Part shown: in pieces, positions 1 through 8,799 of the stretch
How positions within the stretch are numbered: the first letter of the stretch is position 1
Layout of the letters: each line of letters begins with the position of its first letter
Source: a virus
DNA: 39,056 bases
IMG/VR virus record: IMGVR_UViG_3300030104_005795
Location: 1 to 39,056 of that record
Strand: one strand, 5' to 3'
Made by a program: the position numbers and the translations under genes
The notes under the pieces: generated by a model
Databases searched by the model: none
Seen by the model: the letters and a program-made list of their open reading frames with translations, nothing else
Told to the model about the DNA's origin: nothing

Positions 1-93
1 GTCATTAGGAACTCCCTGATCCTGCAACCTTCGAACAAAGTCTTCATTGCTAGTTGCCTTACTAGCTACCTCTTGCCCAAGTTGCCTTAATAA
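1..93. repeat. Left copy of 93-bp terminal direct repeat
   Basis: Bases 1-93 are identical to the last 93 bases of the window (38964-39056), and one reading frame continues through the joined ends. This shows a circular map of 38,963 bp, from a circular or circularly permuted genome or from an assembly overlap. A genuine short terminal repeat on the virion DNA cannot be ruled out from sequence alone. Confidence 0.97.
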
Positions 94-744
94 TGCTTGT
101 CTTCTAAGTGCAATCCTACTTCTCACCTTTAGGGCATTATCCCTTTCTCGCTTTGACATCTCATAGTCTAATTTAAATGTGTTATTTTCCCTACCTTTAC
201 TTACAGAATTATCATATCTGATTTTAGCCATGTTGAAATCTTCTTCCATTTCTGCTAGGCTATTATCAATGCCAAAAATATCATCATCAAAAGAATAAAC
301 TTTTGTAAGGTAACTATCTACATTTGTTGGAGTAGCTTTTTCTTCAGCTTCTGATTTTGCTTTAGCTATTTTAGCTTTTCTTATCTCTTCGGATTCTTTA
401 TACTCCTGAGCCTTTACTTTTTTAATCTTTTCATTATCTTCTTTAATTTTTGCCTCTCTTAAACCCTGTAGCCTTGCCATCTCTTTTTTTTGTTTTCTAT
501 AATTAACTTCTCTTTTTAAGGCTTCTTGTTCTTGAGGAGACATTGAATCAAAAAATAATTTCATCTCCTTTATACGTTTAGGAGTAAGTTGTAAAGAGCT
601 AACATTACTACTTGTAGAAACTGGATTACTACTTGTAGAAACTGGATTACTACTTGTAGAAACTGGATTACTACTTGTAGAAACTGGAGAAGGAGTTGTT
701 TGATTTTTTAACGCTTGATTGTAATTATTTTTTTTAAATGGCAT
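1..744 (-). CDS. Internal virion-like protein, continues across the genome junction
   Basis: The frame starts at ATG 744, stays open to base 1, and in the circular map continues from 38963 to a stop at 38925-38927, giving about 260 residues. After a short N-terminus there are four VSTSSNP heptads, then a long charged, Lys/Glu-rich helical stretch likely to form a coiled coil. It has no signal peptide or membrane segment. It lies between the 201-residue late protein and the giant 2335-residue protein and overlaps the latter by 11 bases. This is where podoviruses encode internal core or ejection proteins. Function is inferred from position and composition; I do not recognise a family. Confidence 0.85.
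   Translation of the reverse strand, partial: MPFKKNNYNQALKNQTTPSPVSTSSNPVSTSSNPVSTSSNPVSTSSNVSSLQLTPKRIKEMKLFFDSMSPQEQEALKREVNYRKQKKEMARLQGLREAKIKEDNEKIKKVKAQEYKESEEIRKAKIAKAKSEAEEKATPTNVDSYLTKVYSFDDDIFGIDNSLAEMEEDFNMAKIRYDNSVSKGRENNTFKLDYEMSKRERDNALKVRSRIALRRQALLRQLGQEVASKATSNEDFVRRLQDQGVPND
604..687 (-). repeat. Four perfect 21-bp tandem repeats in a coding region
   Basis: Four back-to-back, apparently identical 21-bp units (604-624, 625-645, 646-666, 667-687) encode the heptad VSTSSNP near the N-terminus of the junction-spanning protein. Identity at the DNA level, including third codon positions, implies recent expansion by slippage or unequal recombination. The encoded segment should be a flexible Ser/Thr/Pro linker. 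Confidence 0.95.
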
Positions 745-749
745 GGCTA

Positions 750-1355
750 TTATTCACCTAATATCACATCCCACTCATCATCGCTGAATTGGGCTTTGCG
801 CTTTAAATAATTCTCATAATCCTTATTGGTTTGAAAATTAGCACTTGAATTATAACCACCAACACCACTTGAAATAGCATTTCCTATTCCATCCCAAACA
901 GCATCTTTTCTCGCTCTTTCTGCTAAAGCATTATTGTATTTAATCGCCTCAATGCTTTGACCAACATTTGATGCCGTAGCTGAAGCATCTAATTTAGTCT
1001 CTTCATTCATTTGGGCTATTTTCTTAGCCATCCTCGCAAGTGCTAAAGTAGTCATGTCTCCACTTTGTAATAATTGTTGACCTACTACACCACTATTTTC
1101 AATTCCTTGACCAACAGCCTTATTCATTATCTTAGCTTCTCTTTTATCTCCTGAAGCTTCAATAGTACTGCTAATATCGTTTTTTACATTTTGCCCATAT
1201 AAACCTTCTTTAGACACTTGCCTTAGTTTATTTAAGTAAGACGTTGTATCATTAGATACTTTCTGCTGTGGGGCTTCTGTAGTATAATTTCTAAATGCTT
1301 TAATAATATGTGGACTCGCCATTGCTAATCCTGCTACTAATGGTGGTATTGCCAT
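750..1355 (-). CDS. Putative internal virion protein (201 aa)
   Basis: A 201-residue, Ala/Asn/Gln-rich, predicted helical protein with an N-terminus reading MAIPPLVAGLAMASPHII, reminiscent of small internal virion proteins. There is a Gly-rich stretch (GIGNAISSGVGGYNSS) near residues 155-170. It ends 5 bases before the start of the next gene and starts 3 bases after the preceding stop. It lies in the tail/internal protein part of the late operon, so a role in the internal core or ejectosome is likely, but this rests on position and composition only. Confidence 0.7.
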   Translation of the reverse strand: MAIPPLVAGLAMASPHIIKAFRNYTTEAPQQKVSNDTTSYLNKLRQVSKEGLYGQNVKNDISSTIEASGDKREAKIMNKAVGQGIENSGVVGQQLLQSGDMTTLALARMAKKIAQMNEETKLDASATASNVGQSIEAIKYNNALAERARKDAVWDGIGNAISSGVGGYNSSANFQTNKDYENYLKRKAQFSDDEWDVILGE

Positions 1356-1357
1356 AT

Positions 1358-1615
1358 CTAAACCTTTGTTCCTGTAAACATAAACGTATCTCCATTTTTG
1401 TCTTTAAAGTATATTCTTGATTCATCTTGTGTGGGCGAAGAAGGGCCTTCTTGCCCCTTTTTTATTGATGTAAATACAAACTGCCCTTTTTGAATATCTT
1501 GAGGATTAACAATACCTGTAGTAACTCTAGTTTTTACTTCTTTAGAATTAATTCTAGATGATACATGAGACATCCCCTTATCAACTTTTGTATTTGCAAA
1601 TTTTATTCTAGCCAT
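1358..1615 (-). CDS. Small late structural-region protein (85 aa)
   Basis: An 85-residue basic protein of unknown function. It overlaps the upstream 120-residue gene by 8 bases and is followed after 2 bases by the 201-residue gene, so it sits inside the tightly packed tail/internal-protein block. The C-terminus (RIYFKDKNGDTFMFTGTKV) looks like a short beta hairpin. No domain recognised; probably a minor virion or assembly component. Confidence 0.7.
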   Translation of the reverse strand: MARIKFANTKVDKGMSHVSSRINSKEVKTRVTTGIVNPQDIQKGQFVFTSIKKGQEGPSSPTQDESRIYFKDKNGDTFMFTGTKV

Positions 1616-1970
1616 CTGTTTCTATCTCTATTTTATTTATAATTACTGATTCCGTTTGACTGGTTACTCCAGTAGCCATCACTCTTACAGCTAATGTTTT
1701 GGCCCTAACATTTGGTTTCAAGCTTAGATTGTAAATTTTATTAACATTATTTGCAGGATAGGTTAAAGTGGCTTTAAGACTGCTATTATCTCCATTAGTA
1801 TATAATTTAACAGATACAGAAGTAGAAGCCTGATAATCCAAACTTATTCTTCTTATAATTACATTTCTATTTAAATTTGTAAGAGGTACATAGCCAGTTT
1901 GATAATCTAAATCAACGCTTTCAGTAGCACTACTACTATGCAATTCTCTTATCTTTAAATTAGTAGCCAT
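1608..1970 (-). CDS. Putative beta-rich minor tail protein (120 aa)
   Basis: A 120-residue protein with alternating hydrophobic/polar strands and no membrane segments, suggesting a small beta-sandwich. Its ATG overlaps the last base of the stop codon of the 801-residue tail protein (TAATG). The coupling suggests that the two are made together. A role as a tail-tip or hub accessory protein is plausible, but I recognise no family. Confidence 0.72.
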   Translation of the reverse strand: MATNLKIRELHSSSATESVDLDYQTGYVPLTNLNRNVIIRRISLDYQASTSVSVKLYTNGDNSSLKATLTYPANNVNKIYNLSLKPNVRAKTLAVRVMATGVTSQTESVIINKIEIETDG

Positions 1971-4375
1971 TAAGGAGTTTCTCCTCCACCTCCACCACCT
2001 GAATCCCCTCCTGAACCACCACCAGTATCTCCACTACCTCCCCCATCTGAACCACCACCTCCACTACTCACATTTTCAGCATTGATTGCATATACATCAA
2101 GTGTATCATTAATCGTGAAGAAATCAGGAGGATTAATAGATGTTGTCCATTTTGACCAGGCTGATGAATTTAAATCATATATATAGTAAACCTGAGTTCC
2201 TGTCCCAAATTTGCAGATAATACGATTCCTTTTAACATCATAAAACAAACGACTTGCTGAAGGTGTTGCAGTTTGAAGATAAATGTCCTTAATAGGTTCA
2301 GAAATCGCTGTAAAAGTAAAGTCAGGAGATATTTGATAGATATTATCCTTAGCGCAAAAGAAAAGGTTGTCTTTTATATTAATAACTCCCTTTGGAGATA
2401 TACAGCCTAAGTTTTGTTCTGATTCCATTAATGTAAAAGCAGATGGGTCACCTGTCACTCCAACATCTAGTCTGAAAATTCCCCTTGACATGAAGATAAC
2501 TAAACTATCTAAAATCTTATTCATCGCTACTATTTCACCACCCTGTTGGTCTTTTATCTGTATATAATTAACAATAGGTAAAATATCAGGCATACCAGGT
2601 TCTGAGAACACAACCCAATCAGGATGGTCTTCATCATCTCCCCCTGGGTCTAATCTTACATTACCAACAAATAAACGATTTCCCATCATCTGACTATATT
2701 TATAATTGACTTTTACTTTGAAATCATCAGGGAAGGGTTGTGGCGTACCGTTTGGTATATTTACATCATAAAAGGTTATGGCATTAGTGTTGGTTGGAGA
2801 AGGTTCTTTAGTTATAAGGTAATCTCTAAAAACCTCTCCTCCATTTCCAGTAATACTATCGGTCACGACATCTAAATGGATTGATTTTCCAAGGCTATTG
2901 ACGATTAGATAATTAGTATAAGTACTGCTTTGATAATTCTTAAACACTCCTCCAGTTATTTCATTCTTTGTAAACCTTTGAGCGTTAGATAAACTATAGC
3001 AATGCACGACTTTATTATGCCATACAACATCAGAAAGTGTATATGTTAACTCATTACTTATACTACCTACTATTTCAGATTGACCTGTATTAATATTAAC
3101 CCCCATCACCCTTCTGTATATTTTAATATTTGCCCCACCATCAAAGTTGTAAAATGGGGTACCACTTGGTTGTGCTGATATAGAGGCAAAGCCCTTTTCT
3201 AAATATGTTAAAAAACTACTATCATCTAGTGGGCCATTTACACCTGACCAACTAAATGTATCTGAAGTTTCACTACCCTGTCCTCCTTGAAATATAGTTG
3301 GACTATTATCAGGGTTATTCACACTATCTAAAGTTCCTGTGTCATTTCTCATGACAATAATCCATTTATATGCAAGTAGATTATGAGTGGATGTAGTAAC
3401 ATCAGGTTGTGAAAAAATACCTGTCGCACTTGTTAAAGCTGTATAATCATCTATAAAAGTATTACTAAATACATAATCCTTCCCTGCCATAACAGTACCT
3501 GGAGCCATAGAACTGACTCGATTAGGATGTTCTAATTTTGTATTAATTGGAATAGTTGCAATATTATAATATGTCCCACTATTTGCCGTTTCTCTATAAA
3601 TTTTTAATGCTGTAATTCTTGGATTCAATTCAAAATCTTTATTAGGAGCCGTACCTGCAAATGCCTCAGAAGTATTAATTGCCAATGTAGGTATTTTATT
3701 TTGACTCGCAATCGTTTTCGATTGAAATGATTTATGTAAAGGTAATTCTTGAGTACCATCGAATATTGGGGAAATTTTATAATTATAAGTATTAGATGGC
3801 ATACTAATCCCCAAATCAGAACTATCCATTGTATAAGCCTCTACCTTACCTAGATTTAAACCTGTTGAAGATGGATAATCTAACAATGCATCTTGAAAAA
3901 CATACTCATCTACAGAAAGACTAGATTCAAAATAATTTCTTGCAATATATTGTAATATCTTTGGCCCATGATTTAAATCATTTGGGGCAAGTCTAAATTC
4001 AGTTCCGTGGTCTTGTAAATTAAATGCAGTTGGAATATTACTTGAATAAGTTTCCCCAAGTTTTACTGAACTAGTTGCACTTAATATATTAGAGGTTACA
4101 TATCGAACATCCTTACTGTTTTCATAGTCATATCCAATCCAATAACTATCAGGAGAAGTCCCATTAAGCTTTAAATTAGATGGACTCCAATAGCGTAAAT
4201 CATCAAAATGTAATGTGTTAATTGTTGTAGCAACACTACGACCTAATCTATTTTTTATCCTACCTGCTTGATCCGTAAGGAAATTTTCATTATTAACAAC
4301 AAATTCTGTACCTAAATCAGTAGGATCGGCATTGGTTACCATACCCCCTTGAAAGTCTTTTATTTGAATAAGCAT
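1970..4375 (-). CDS. Large tail hub / tail tubular (nozzle)-like protein (801 aa)
   Basis: The N-terminus (MLIQIKDFQGGMVTNADP) and the beta-rich body resemble the large tail stabilisation or nozzle proteins of podoviruses, which usually follow the adaptor genes as here. The gene comes directly after two adaptor-like genes with TAATG overlap on both sides. The last 30 residues or so are almost only Gly, Ser, Asp and Thr (GGGGSDGGGSGDTGGGSGGD), a flexible tail that could be a late addition. The assignment to the T7 gp12/P22 gp10-like functional class is by order, size and N-terminal pattern, not by a catalytic motif. Confidence 0.75.
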   Translation of the reverse strand: MLIQIKDFQGGMVTNADPTDLGTEFVVNNENFLTDQAGRIKNRLGRSVATTINTLHFDDLRYWSPSNLKLNGTSPDSYWIGYDYENSKDVRYVTSNILSATSSVKLGETYSSNIPTAFNLQDHGTEFRLAPNDLNHGPKILQYIARNYFESSLSVDEYVFQDALLDYPSSTGLNLGKVEAYTMDSSDLGISMPSNTYNYKISPIFDGTQELPLHKSFQSKTIASQNKIPTLAINTSEAFAGTAPNKDFELNPRITALKIYRETANSGTYYNIATIPINTKLEHPNRVSSMAPGTVMAGKDYVFSNTFIDDYTALTSATGIFSQPDVTTSTHNLLAYKWIIVMRNDTGTLDSVNNPDNSPTIFQGGQGSETSDTFSWSGVNGPLDDSSFLTYLEKGFASISAQPSGTPFYNFDGGANIKIYRRVMGVNINTGQSEIVGSISNELTYTLSDVVWHNKVVHCYSLSNAQRFTKNEITGGVFKNYQSSTYTNYLIVNSLGKSIHLDVVTDSITGNGGEVFRDYLITKEPSPTNTNAITFYDVNIPNGTPQPFPDDFKVKVNYKYSQMMGNRLFVGNVRLDPGGDDEDHPDWVVFSEPGMPDILPIVNYIQIKDQQGGEIVAMNKILDSLVIFMSRGIFRLDVGVTGDPSAFTLMESEQNLGCISPKGVINIKDNLFFCAKDNIYQISPDFTFTAISEPIKDIYLQTATPSASRLFYDVKRNRIICKFGTGTQVYYIYDLNSSAWSKWTTSINPPDFFTINDTLDVYAINAENVSSGGGGSDGGGSGDTGGGSGGDSGGGGGGETP

Positions 4376-5559
4376 TAATATTTTCCAGGTGAAACCCTGT
4401 CAGCTACATAACTCATCCCTCCAGTATCTTTATTAGCAGTCACGGTTCTTGCTTTTTCTCTATTGCTTAAATACAAACTATAATGATTCTGAAAAGAATC
4501 ACCATTCCCTAAATCTTGATGTATCATAGCCTTAGCATAGTCTACCAACATATAATGATAAGACGAAGATATGACAGGAGATTGTTCGGTATAAGCATAT
4601 TGATTACCATTTGTGGTAGCTATTCCCCCAAAACCCATATCGTTCCAAGTACTAACTAATCCACTCCAATTGTTAGCATATAATGTCTCCCAATAACCTG
4701 TACCTGGACTTGCGCTATAAAAATTTTCATTATCTATAGTGAAACCTTGAGATGAAACTGTATATGTTAAAATACCTGACGATGCAGAATCATGCTCTGC
4801 TCGTAAAATTTTACCTTCTGATCCTGTACCTACATGAGCTATAGCTGTCGCAGTTGTACCACTTGATGGACTTGCTATTGTAAGTGTCGGAACAGAAGTA
4901 TATCCACTACCAGGCATAACAACTGTAATCTTAGTAACTGAACCATTACTAACGGTAGCTGAAAAAACAGCATTACTACCACCTCCTCCTGATATAGTTA
5001 CGCTAGGTGTAGATGTGTAGCCAGTACCACCATTCGCAACTGTTACACTTGCAATAACACCATTACTCCCATCTGATTTTAAAGTTTCCCCTACCTTAAA
5101 ATATTCAGAAACCAATCCATCAAAACGAGTCTGATACATCCCTGTTGTAGCCCTTAAACTATTAGGGATTGCAACATATGTTAAAGTTAATGTGCCTGAT
5201 TGACTGGGCCTAGGCACTAAATGTAATTTACTATCTTCAATATAGTATTCAGCAGGTGTCCCTGTATTAAACCTATTCGTAGAAGTATCTTGATTAAACA
5301 AATAAGCATTACTAGTTCTTTGGGTTAATATACCCCCTCTAAAAACTGGTGTGTCAATTAATTCTACAAAATCACTTGGCAGGTCAACATATGTCTTTCC
5401 TGCGCTAATATAAATATTAAACTTTCTAACATACATCTTGCTGTATAATGCGAAATCTTCTTGAGCTTCATCTAGATATTTTCCCACCCTAGTATCTATT
5501 TGACCTCTTTGAGATTCAAAAGGGACTAAAACTCTATCTATTAATTCAGTCCATGTCAT
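4375..5559 (-). CDS. Head-tail adaptor-like protein with inserted beta repeats (394 aa)
   Basis: Residues 1-130 (MTWTELIDRVLVPFESQRGQ onward, then YVDLPSDFVELI and YYIEDSKLHLVPRPSQSGTL) match the pattern of podovirus neck/adaptor proteins: helices, then a small beta domain. At about residues 165-245 there are two copies of a beta motif of the form G-G-TGYTS-TPSVTISGGGG and GSGYTSVPTLTIASPSSG, common in phage tail and surface proteins. The C-terminal helix region (YMLVDYAKAMIHQDLGNGDS) resumes the adaptor pattern. The repeats therefore look inserted. It overlaps the genes on both sides by one base. Confidence 0.75.
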   Translation of the reverse strand: MTWTELIDRVLVPFESQRGQIDTRVGKYLDEAQEDFALYSKMYVRKFNIYISAGKTYVDLPSDFVELIDTPVFRGGILTQRTSNAYLFNQDTSTNRFNTGTPAEYYIEDSKLHLVPRPSQSGTLTLTYVAIPNSLRATTGMYQTRFDGLVSEYFKVGETLKSDGSNGVIASVTVANGGTGYTSTPSVTISGGGGSNAVFSATVSNGSVTKITVVMPGSGYTSVPTLTIASPSSGTTATAIAHVGTGSEGKILRAEHDSASSGILTYTVSSQGFTIDNENFYSASPGTGYWETLYANNWSGLVSTWNDMGFGGIATTNGNQYAYTEQSPVISSSYHYMLVDYAKAMIHQDLGNGDSFQNHYSLYLSNREKARTVTANKDTGGMSYVADRVSPGKY

Positions 5560-6215
5560 TAGTTACTCCTTGGAGATTTTGTACCTACCCCTACTGGAGC
5601 CTCTATTGAATACCTATCATTTAAAATTTTAATAGTATTCATAGCCATATTTTGAGCTATATTAGCTCTCTCAACTTGATTATCCATTCTCCATAATTGA
5701 GCTTCTGCAAAATCAAGAACAGTTTCATGTAGTGATACATTTAAATCAGATGCTGTAGAACTAGCTGTTATATCTGTTGGTAGACCAAGATAATATAACT
5801 TAAGATTAGTCATTCCATCATTAGGTCGTATGTGAAGTTTATTATTAAATATCCAAGAAACAGGACTGTCTTGAGATGGCGATAGATACTGATTTTCAAT
5901 CGCTTTAACGTCTTCAAATGGTATCATAATTGCAAATTTAAAGTCACCTGCATACTTAACTTCAACAGCTACAAACCTATTTCTAATAGGAGTAATAGAT
6001 GAACCTAACTCAATTGCCCCTGATGCTACTTGACCTGAATTTAAGATAAGGGAACTTTGAACTTGTAACTCTGTTAGGTAGGATTCATTTAGATAATTAA
6101 CTACCGTAGTCTGAGCTACGTTTAATGCTTTTAATTTTGTTGCTGATGTGAAATTTGCTTCGGAAGAGTCTTCTAACCTTAGACCTAACAAATCCACCAT
6201 TTCTTGTCCAGTCAT
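5559..6215 (-). CDS. Head-tail adaptor / connector protein (218 aa)
   Basis: The start (MTGQEMVDLLGLRLEDSSEA, then FTSATKLKALNVAQTTV) is typical of phage adaptor proteins that dock under the portal: an N-terminal helical bundle, a beta insert (about residues 65-140) and a C-terminal helix (SLHETVLDFAEAQLWRMDNQ). It follows the capsid genes and overlaps the second adaptor-like gene by one base (TAATG). It likely forms the first ring below the portal. The family call is by pattern only. Confidence 0.78.
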   Translation of the reverse strand: MTGQEMVDLLGLRLEDSSEANFTSATKLKALNVAQTTVVNYLNESYLTELQVQSSLILNSGQVASGAIELGSSITPIRNRFVAVEVKYAGDFKFAIMIPFEDVKAIENQYLSPSQDSPVSWIFNNKLHIRPNDGMTNLKLYYLGLPTDITASSTASDLNVSLHETVLDFAEAQLWRMDNQVERANIAQNMAMNTIKILNDRYSIEAPVGVGTKSPRSN

Positions 6216-6225
6216 TTAATCCTTT

Positions 6226-6254
6226 AAAAACCACCCCCACGAAGAGGGTGGTTT
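6226..6254 (-). terminator. Intrinsic terminator between capsid and neck genes
   Basis: On the minus strand AAACCACCC (6246-6254) pairs with GGGTGGTTT (6228-6236) around a 9-nt loop, and a further T run follows at 6226-6227. It lies in the 58-bp gap after the 85-residue capsid-region gene. Partial termination here would raise capsid mRNA over neck and tail mRNA. Confidence 0.85.
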
Positions 6255-6273
6255 GATTAGTGTTTAAGAAAGG

Positions 6274-6531
6274 TTAGGACTGAGAACCTACTTTTTCCCA
6301 TGTCACAGAAGCCCCTGATGCACTTGTTTTCATGTGCATATCAGGTGCATCAGTTTGAACATAAATTGAGCCTTTTGGACTTGCTTTCATGTCTCCACTT
6401 GCTCCAGTTGCAGGTGCGCCTGTACCAGTTGCGAAATCTACTGCTCCTAATTGGAATACTGATAATCCACCGACATCCTTACTAACTGCTCCTGCTGATT
6501 TTTTATCAGTAGCTGTTTGTGTTATTGCCAT
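6274..6531 (-). CDS. Small capsid-region protein, possible decoration protein (85 aa)
   Basis: An 85-residue protein rich in Ala, Gly, Thr and Ser, with a beta-like C-terminal half (GSIYVQTDAPDMHMKTSASG). It lies 11 bases after the major capsid gene and directly before an intrinsic terminator, so it should be expressed at capsid-like levels. Small genes here often encode head decoration or fibre proteins. That role is inferred from position; no family is recognised. Confidence 0.75.
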   Translation of the reverse strand: MAITQTATDKKSAGAVSKDVGGLSVFQLGAVDFATGTGAPATGASGDMKASPKGSIYVQTDAPDMHMKTSASGASVTWEKVGSQS

Positions 6532-6542
6532 AATCGTACTCC

Positions 6543-7538
6543 TTAATAAGCTGTAGGGCCACCTGTAACAACTCCTAACATTCTAGGATTACTACAGGTT
6601 AATGCACCTAACCACAAAATTTGTGCTACAGATGCATCCTGGTTAACAGGCTTTTTAAAACCTTGAAAAGCAAAATTCCTTTGAGCATTATGTCTGAACT
6701 TTAAATACTTAGTATTTATAAAGTACATATGCCCAGCAGGACAATGATCGTCAACAACAACGTCAGCACCACGATATTTCAATGCTTGAAAACCTGCATC
6801 AGCTAAGTCTGTAGAAGAAGCTCCATAACGCTTTTGCGCTGTTAAAGATTCCTCGTAAGCATCAAAGATAATTTGAGTGGTAACAATTAAGTTTGGCGCA
6901 TCTTGGTCAACTGTACATTTTCCGTACATATCTCTTAATTCACGACCTATTGAATTTGCACCACTAGAAGCTGAAACAGTATTAAAGACATTGGAGCCAA
7001 AAGTTCCTGCCTGAGCATCCCACCATGTGTATGTTGTTGAGTTAATCCCACCTAAAGTTCTATCTACAGCACAAATATGCTGAAGTCCAACAAAACCGTT
7101 AGTTGTTGCATCGGCAGGTGTTGAAACTGCACTTCCACTATTATCAGAGTATAACTGTGAACCGAAAAGGTCTTTTAGTGATTTTTCTGCATTTTTAACT
7201 TTTGCAGAAATCAAATCAATAACCCTTTCAGAACCACTATTCAACGCTTCTTCACGACCACTATATGTAATAGAAGCATGACATTGAACCCAGTCGTAAC
7301 TGGCATCTGTAAATACTTCTTGAGGTGTCGTATCCAAAACATCATAACCATTGTAAAAACCTTTGGCACCTGACTTAGCGTATTCAATCGGCTGAAGTAC
7401 TTTGTTACCAGTAGCAATTGGCTCTGATTCTCGCAACATTTTATGAGTTAAAATATTGCTGTCGAATATGTTATCTATCATAACAGGGATGAATTTGTCT
7501 TTAGTCACAGCCGATAAGCTGTCATATGATAAAGCCAT
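6543..7538 (-). CDS. Major capsid protein (331 aa)
   Basis: A 331-residue protein following a scaffold-like gene, with the usual length for an HK97-fold capsid subunit. The N-terminal part includes IFDSNILTHKML and GYDVLDTTPQEVFTDASYDW; the middle has FNTVSASSGANSIGRELRDM and PNLIVTTQIIFDAYEESL. The C-terminus (FGVTGGP-like end, ALTCSNPRMLGVVTGGPTAY) is a typical axial-domain ending. It forms the icosahedral shell. There is a good ribosome-binding site (AGGAGAAAAT) before ATG 7538. Confidence 0.88.
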   Translation of the reverse strand: MALSYDSLSAVTKDKFIPVMIDNIFDSNILTHKMLRESEPIATGNKVLQPIEYAKSGAKGFYNGYDVLDTTPQEVFTDASYDWVQCHASITYSGREEALNSGSERVIDLISAKVKNAEKSLKDLFGSQLYSDNSGSAVSTPADATTNGFVGLQHICAVDRTLGGINSTTYTWWDAQAGTFGSNVFNTVSASSGANSIGRELRDMYGKCTVDQDAPNLIVTTQIIFDAYEESLTAQKRYGASSTDLADAGFQALKYRGADVVVDDHCPAGHMYFINTKYLKFRHNAQRNFAFQGFKKPVNQDASVAQILWLGALTCSNPRMLGVVTGGPTAY

Positions 7539-7552
7539 TTATTTTCTCCTAA

Positions 7553-8440
7553 TTATTCATAGAAATTGTAATTATTAAGCGCATCGGCTCTAGCAGACTT
7601 GTAATCTTTAGACTTTGTTATTGGCTCTGTATGTTGACCTTTAACATGCCCTTCGGTTTCAGGTATACTCTTTTGGGCCTTTGCACTTATTGCTCTGTTT
7701 ACGGCTGATTTGAAAGCACTATTTTCAGCAGATTTATGATAGGTTAAGACAAAAGCATCTTCAAGTCCATCAGAACCAGTAAAGCCCTTAGATATTGCAG
7801 TCTGTATGACCTCATCTAATAATTTTGAATCTGATAACTCAGGATGTTTTTGCTGAAGACTTTGGATATCTTTCTCGACTTGCCTGTCGGCTTCAACTTG
7901 CACAGCCTGTGATTCCTTTTCTTCAATTAACTTATTCAACCTATCCTCAATCTCCTCAAGCTTTGACTGCTTTTCGGTGTCCTGACTCGTGGTTTCTTTT
8001 GCCAAATCTGACTTAGCTGTAAAAAATGGATGGTCATCCTCAAGCAAATCCTTCAACGCTTCCATCACCTCTTCATTATCTCGAAGAGAATTCCATTTGC
8101 TTTGCTCGGCTTCAAAAGCCTTACGTTCAGCAGATAGAGCTTGTGATTTCTCTGTATTAGTTTTTTGCCATTCAGACTTATTATCTAAAGCTTTTAAGGC
8201 TTCACTTATTTGTTCCATATTATAAGTTTCACCATTAAACTCTAGTTTATCCTTTACCTCTAAGTCCTTAGATTGCTCAACTTGTGGCTGTTTTGATTGG
8301 TCAGTTTCCTGACTTTCTACTTCCTGGGCTTGTTGCTCACCCTCATTTACAGGATTTGGCTCTATACCCATAAGAGCATTCGCTTCATCCTGTGAAATCT
8401 TCACCCCACTATAACTAGTGAGTACTTCATTTTCAGACAT
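7553..8440 (-). CDS. Capsid scaffolding protein (295 aa)
   Basis: A highly charged Gln/Glu/Lys-rich protein predicted to be almost wholly helical, with a coiled-coil stretch at about residues 90-190 (KLEEIEDRLNKLIEEKESQA). The C-terminus is basic, as expected for a scaffold that binds the capsid shell. It is directly upstream of the major capsid gene (14-base gap) and downstream of portal, the standard portal-scaffold-capsid order. The sequence class is convincing even without a conserved motif. Confidence 0.87.
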   Translation of the reverse strand: MSENEVLTSYSGVKISQDEANALMGIEPNPVNEGEQQAQEVESQETDQSKQPQVEQSKDLEVKDKLEFNGETYNMEQISEALKALDNKSEWQKTNTEKSQALSAERKAFEAEQSKWNSLRDNEEVMEALKDLLEDDHPFFTAKSDLAKETTSQDTEKQSKLEEIEDRLNKLIEEKESQAVQVEADRQVEKDIQSLQQKHPELSDSKLLDEVIQTAISKGFTGSDGLEDAFVLTYHKSAENSAFKSAVNRAISAKAQKSIPETEGHVKGQHTEPITKSKDYKSARADALNNYNFYE

Positions 8441-8455
8441 TATTCTGTATATTCC

Positions 8456-8653
8456 CTATTTACTTCCAAAAACTTTTGAGAAAAACCCTTTTTTAGATTT
8501 CTTCCCTTTGTTACCACCAATTTTTTTACCTTTCTTCTTTTTCTTCTTTACATCTTCTTCCATCATTGTATACTGTTCTTGATAAGAAACTGAATCAATT
8601 GGTGTACTATTTAAATACGACATCATTACTAGCATTACTAATGCATTTGACAT
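8456..8653 (-). CDS. Small lysine-rich protein (65 aa)
   Basis: A 65-residue protein with a short hydrophobic N-terminus (MSNALVMLVMMSYLNS) and a strongly basic second half (KKKKKKGKKIGGNKGKKSKK) ending FFSKVFGSK. It lies between portal and scaffold, preceded by the largest gap in the head operon. The basic tail suggests DNA or nucleoprotein contact, perhaps as a minor head component. No family recognised. Confidence 0.65.
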   Translation of the reverse strand: MSNALVMLVMMSYLNSTPIDSVSYQEQYTMMEEDVKKKKKKGKKIGGNKGKKSKKGFFSKVFGSK

Positions 8654-8709
8654 ATAATTTTCCTATTTTATAGTTTTTAAAATATTGTTTATGTTGGAAT
8701 CATTAATGA

Positions 8710-8739
8710 ATTTTAGTCTACTTGCATTTGTATCAAACC
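8710..8739 (-). promoter_or_regulatory. Candidate internal late promoter
   Basis: The 146-bp gap between portal and the 65-residue gene has, on the minus strand, GGTTTGATAC (8730-8739) giving a TTGATA -35-like element and TAAAAT (8710-8715) as a -10-like element, with a short 15-bp spacer. The same TTTGATAC word occurs in the regulatory regions near 13110 and 22497. The rest of the gap is AT-rich without other structure. A weak call. Confidence 0.3.
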
Positions 8740-8799
8740 TATTTAAGTCATACTTATCGCTTTTTCTTCACTTTCTTCTTTAATGCTTTTATGTAGTAT

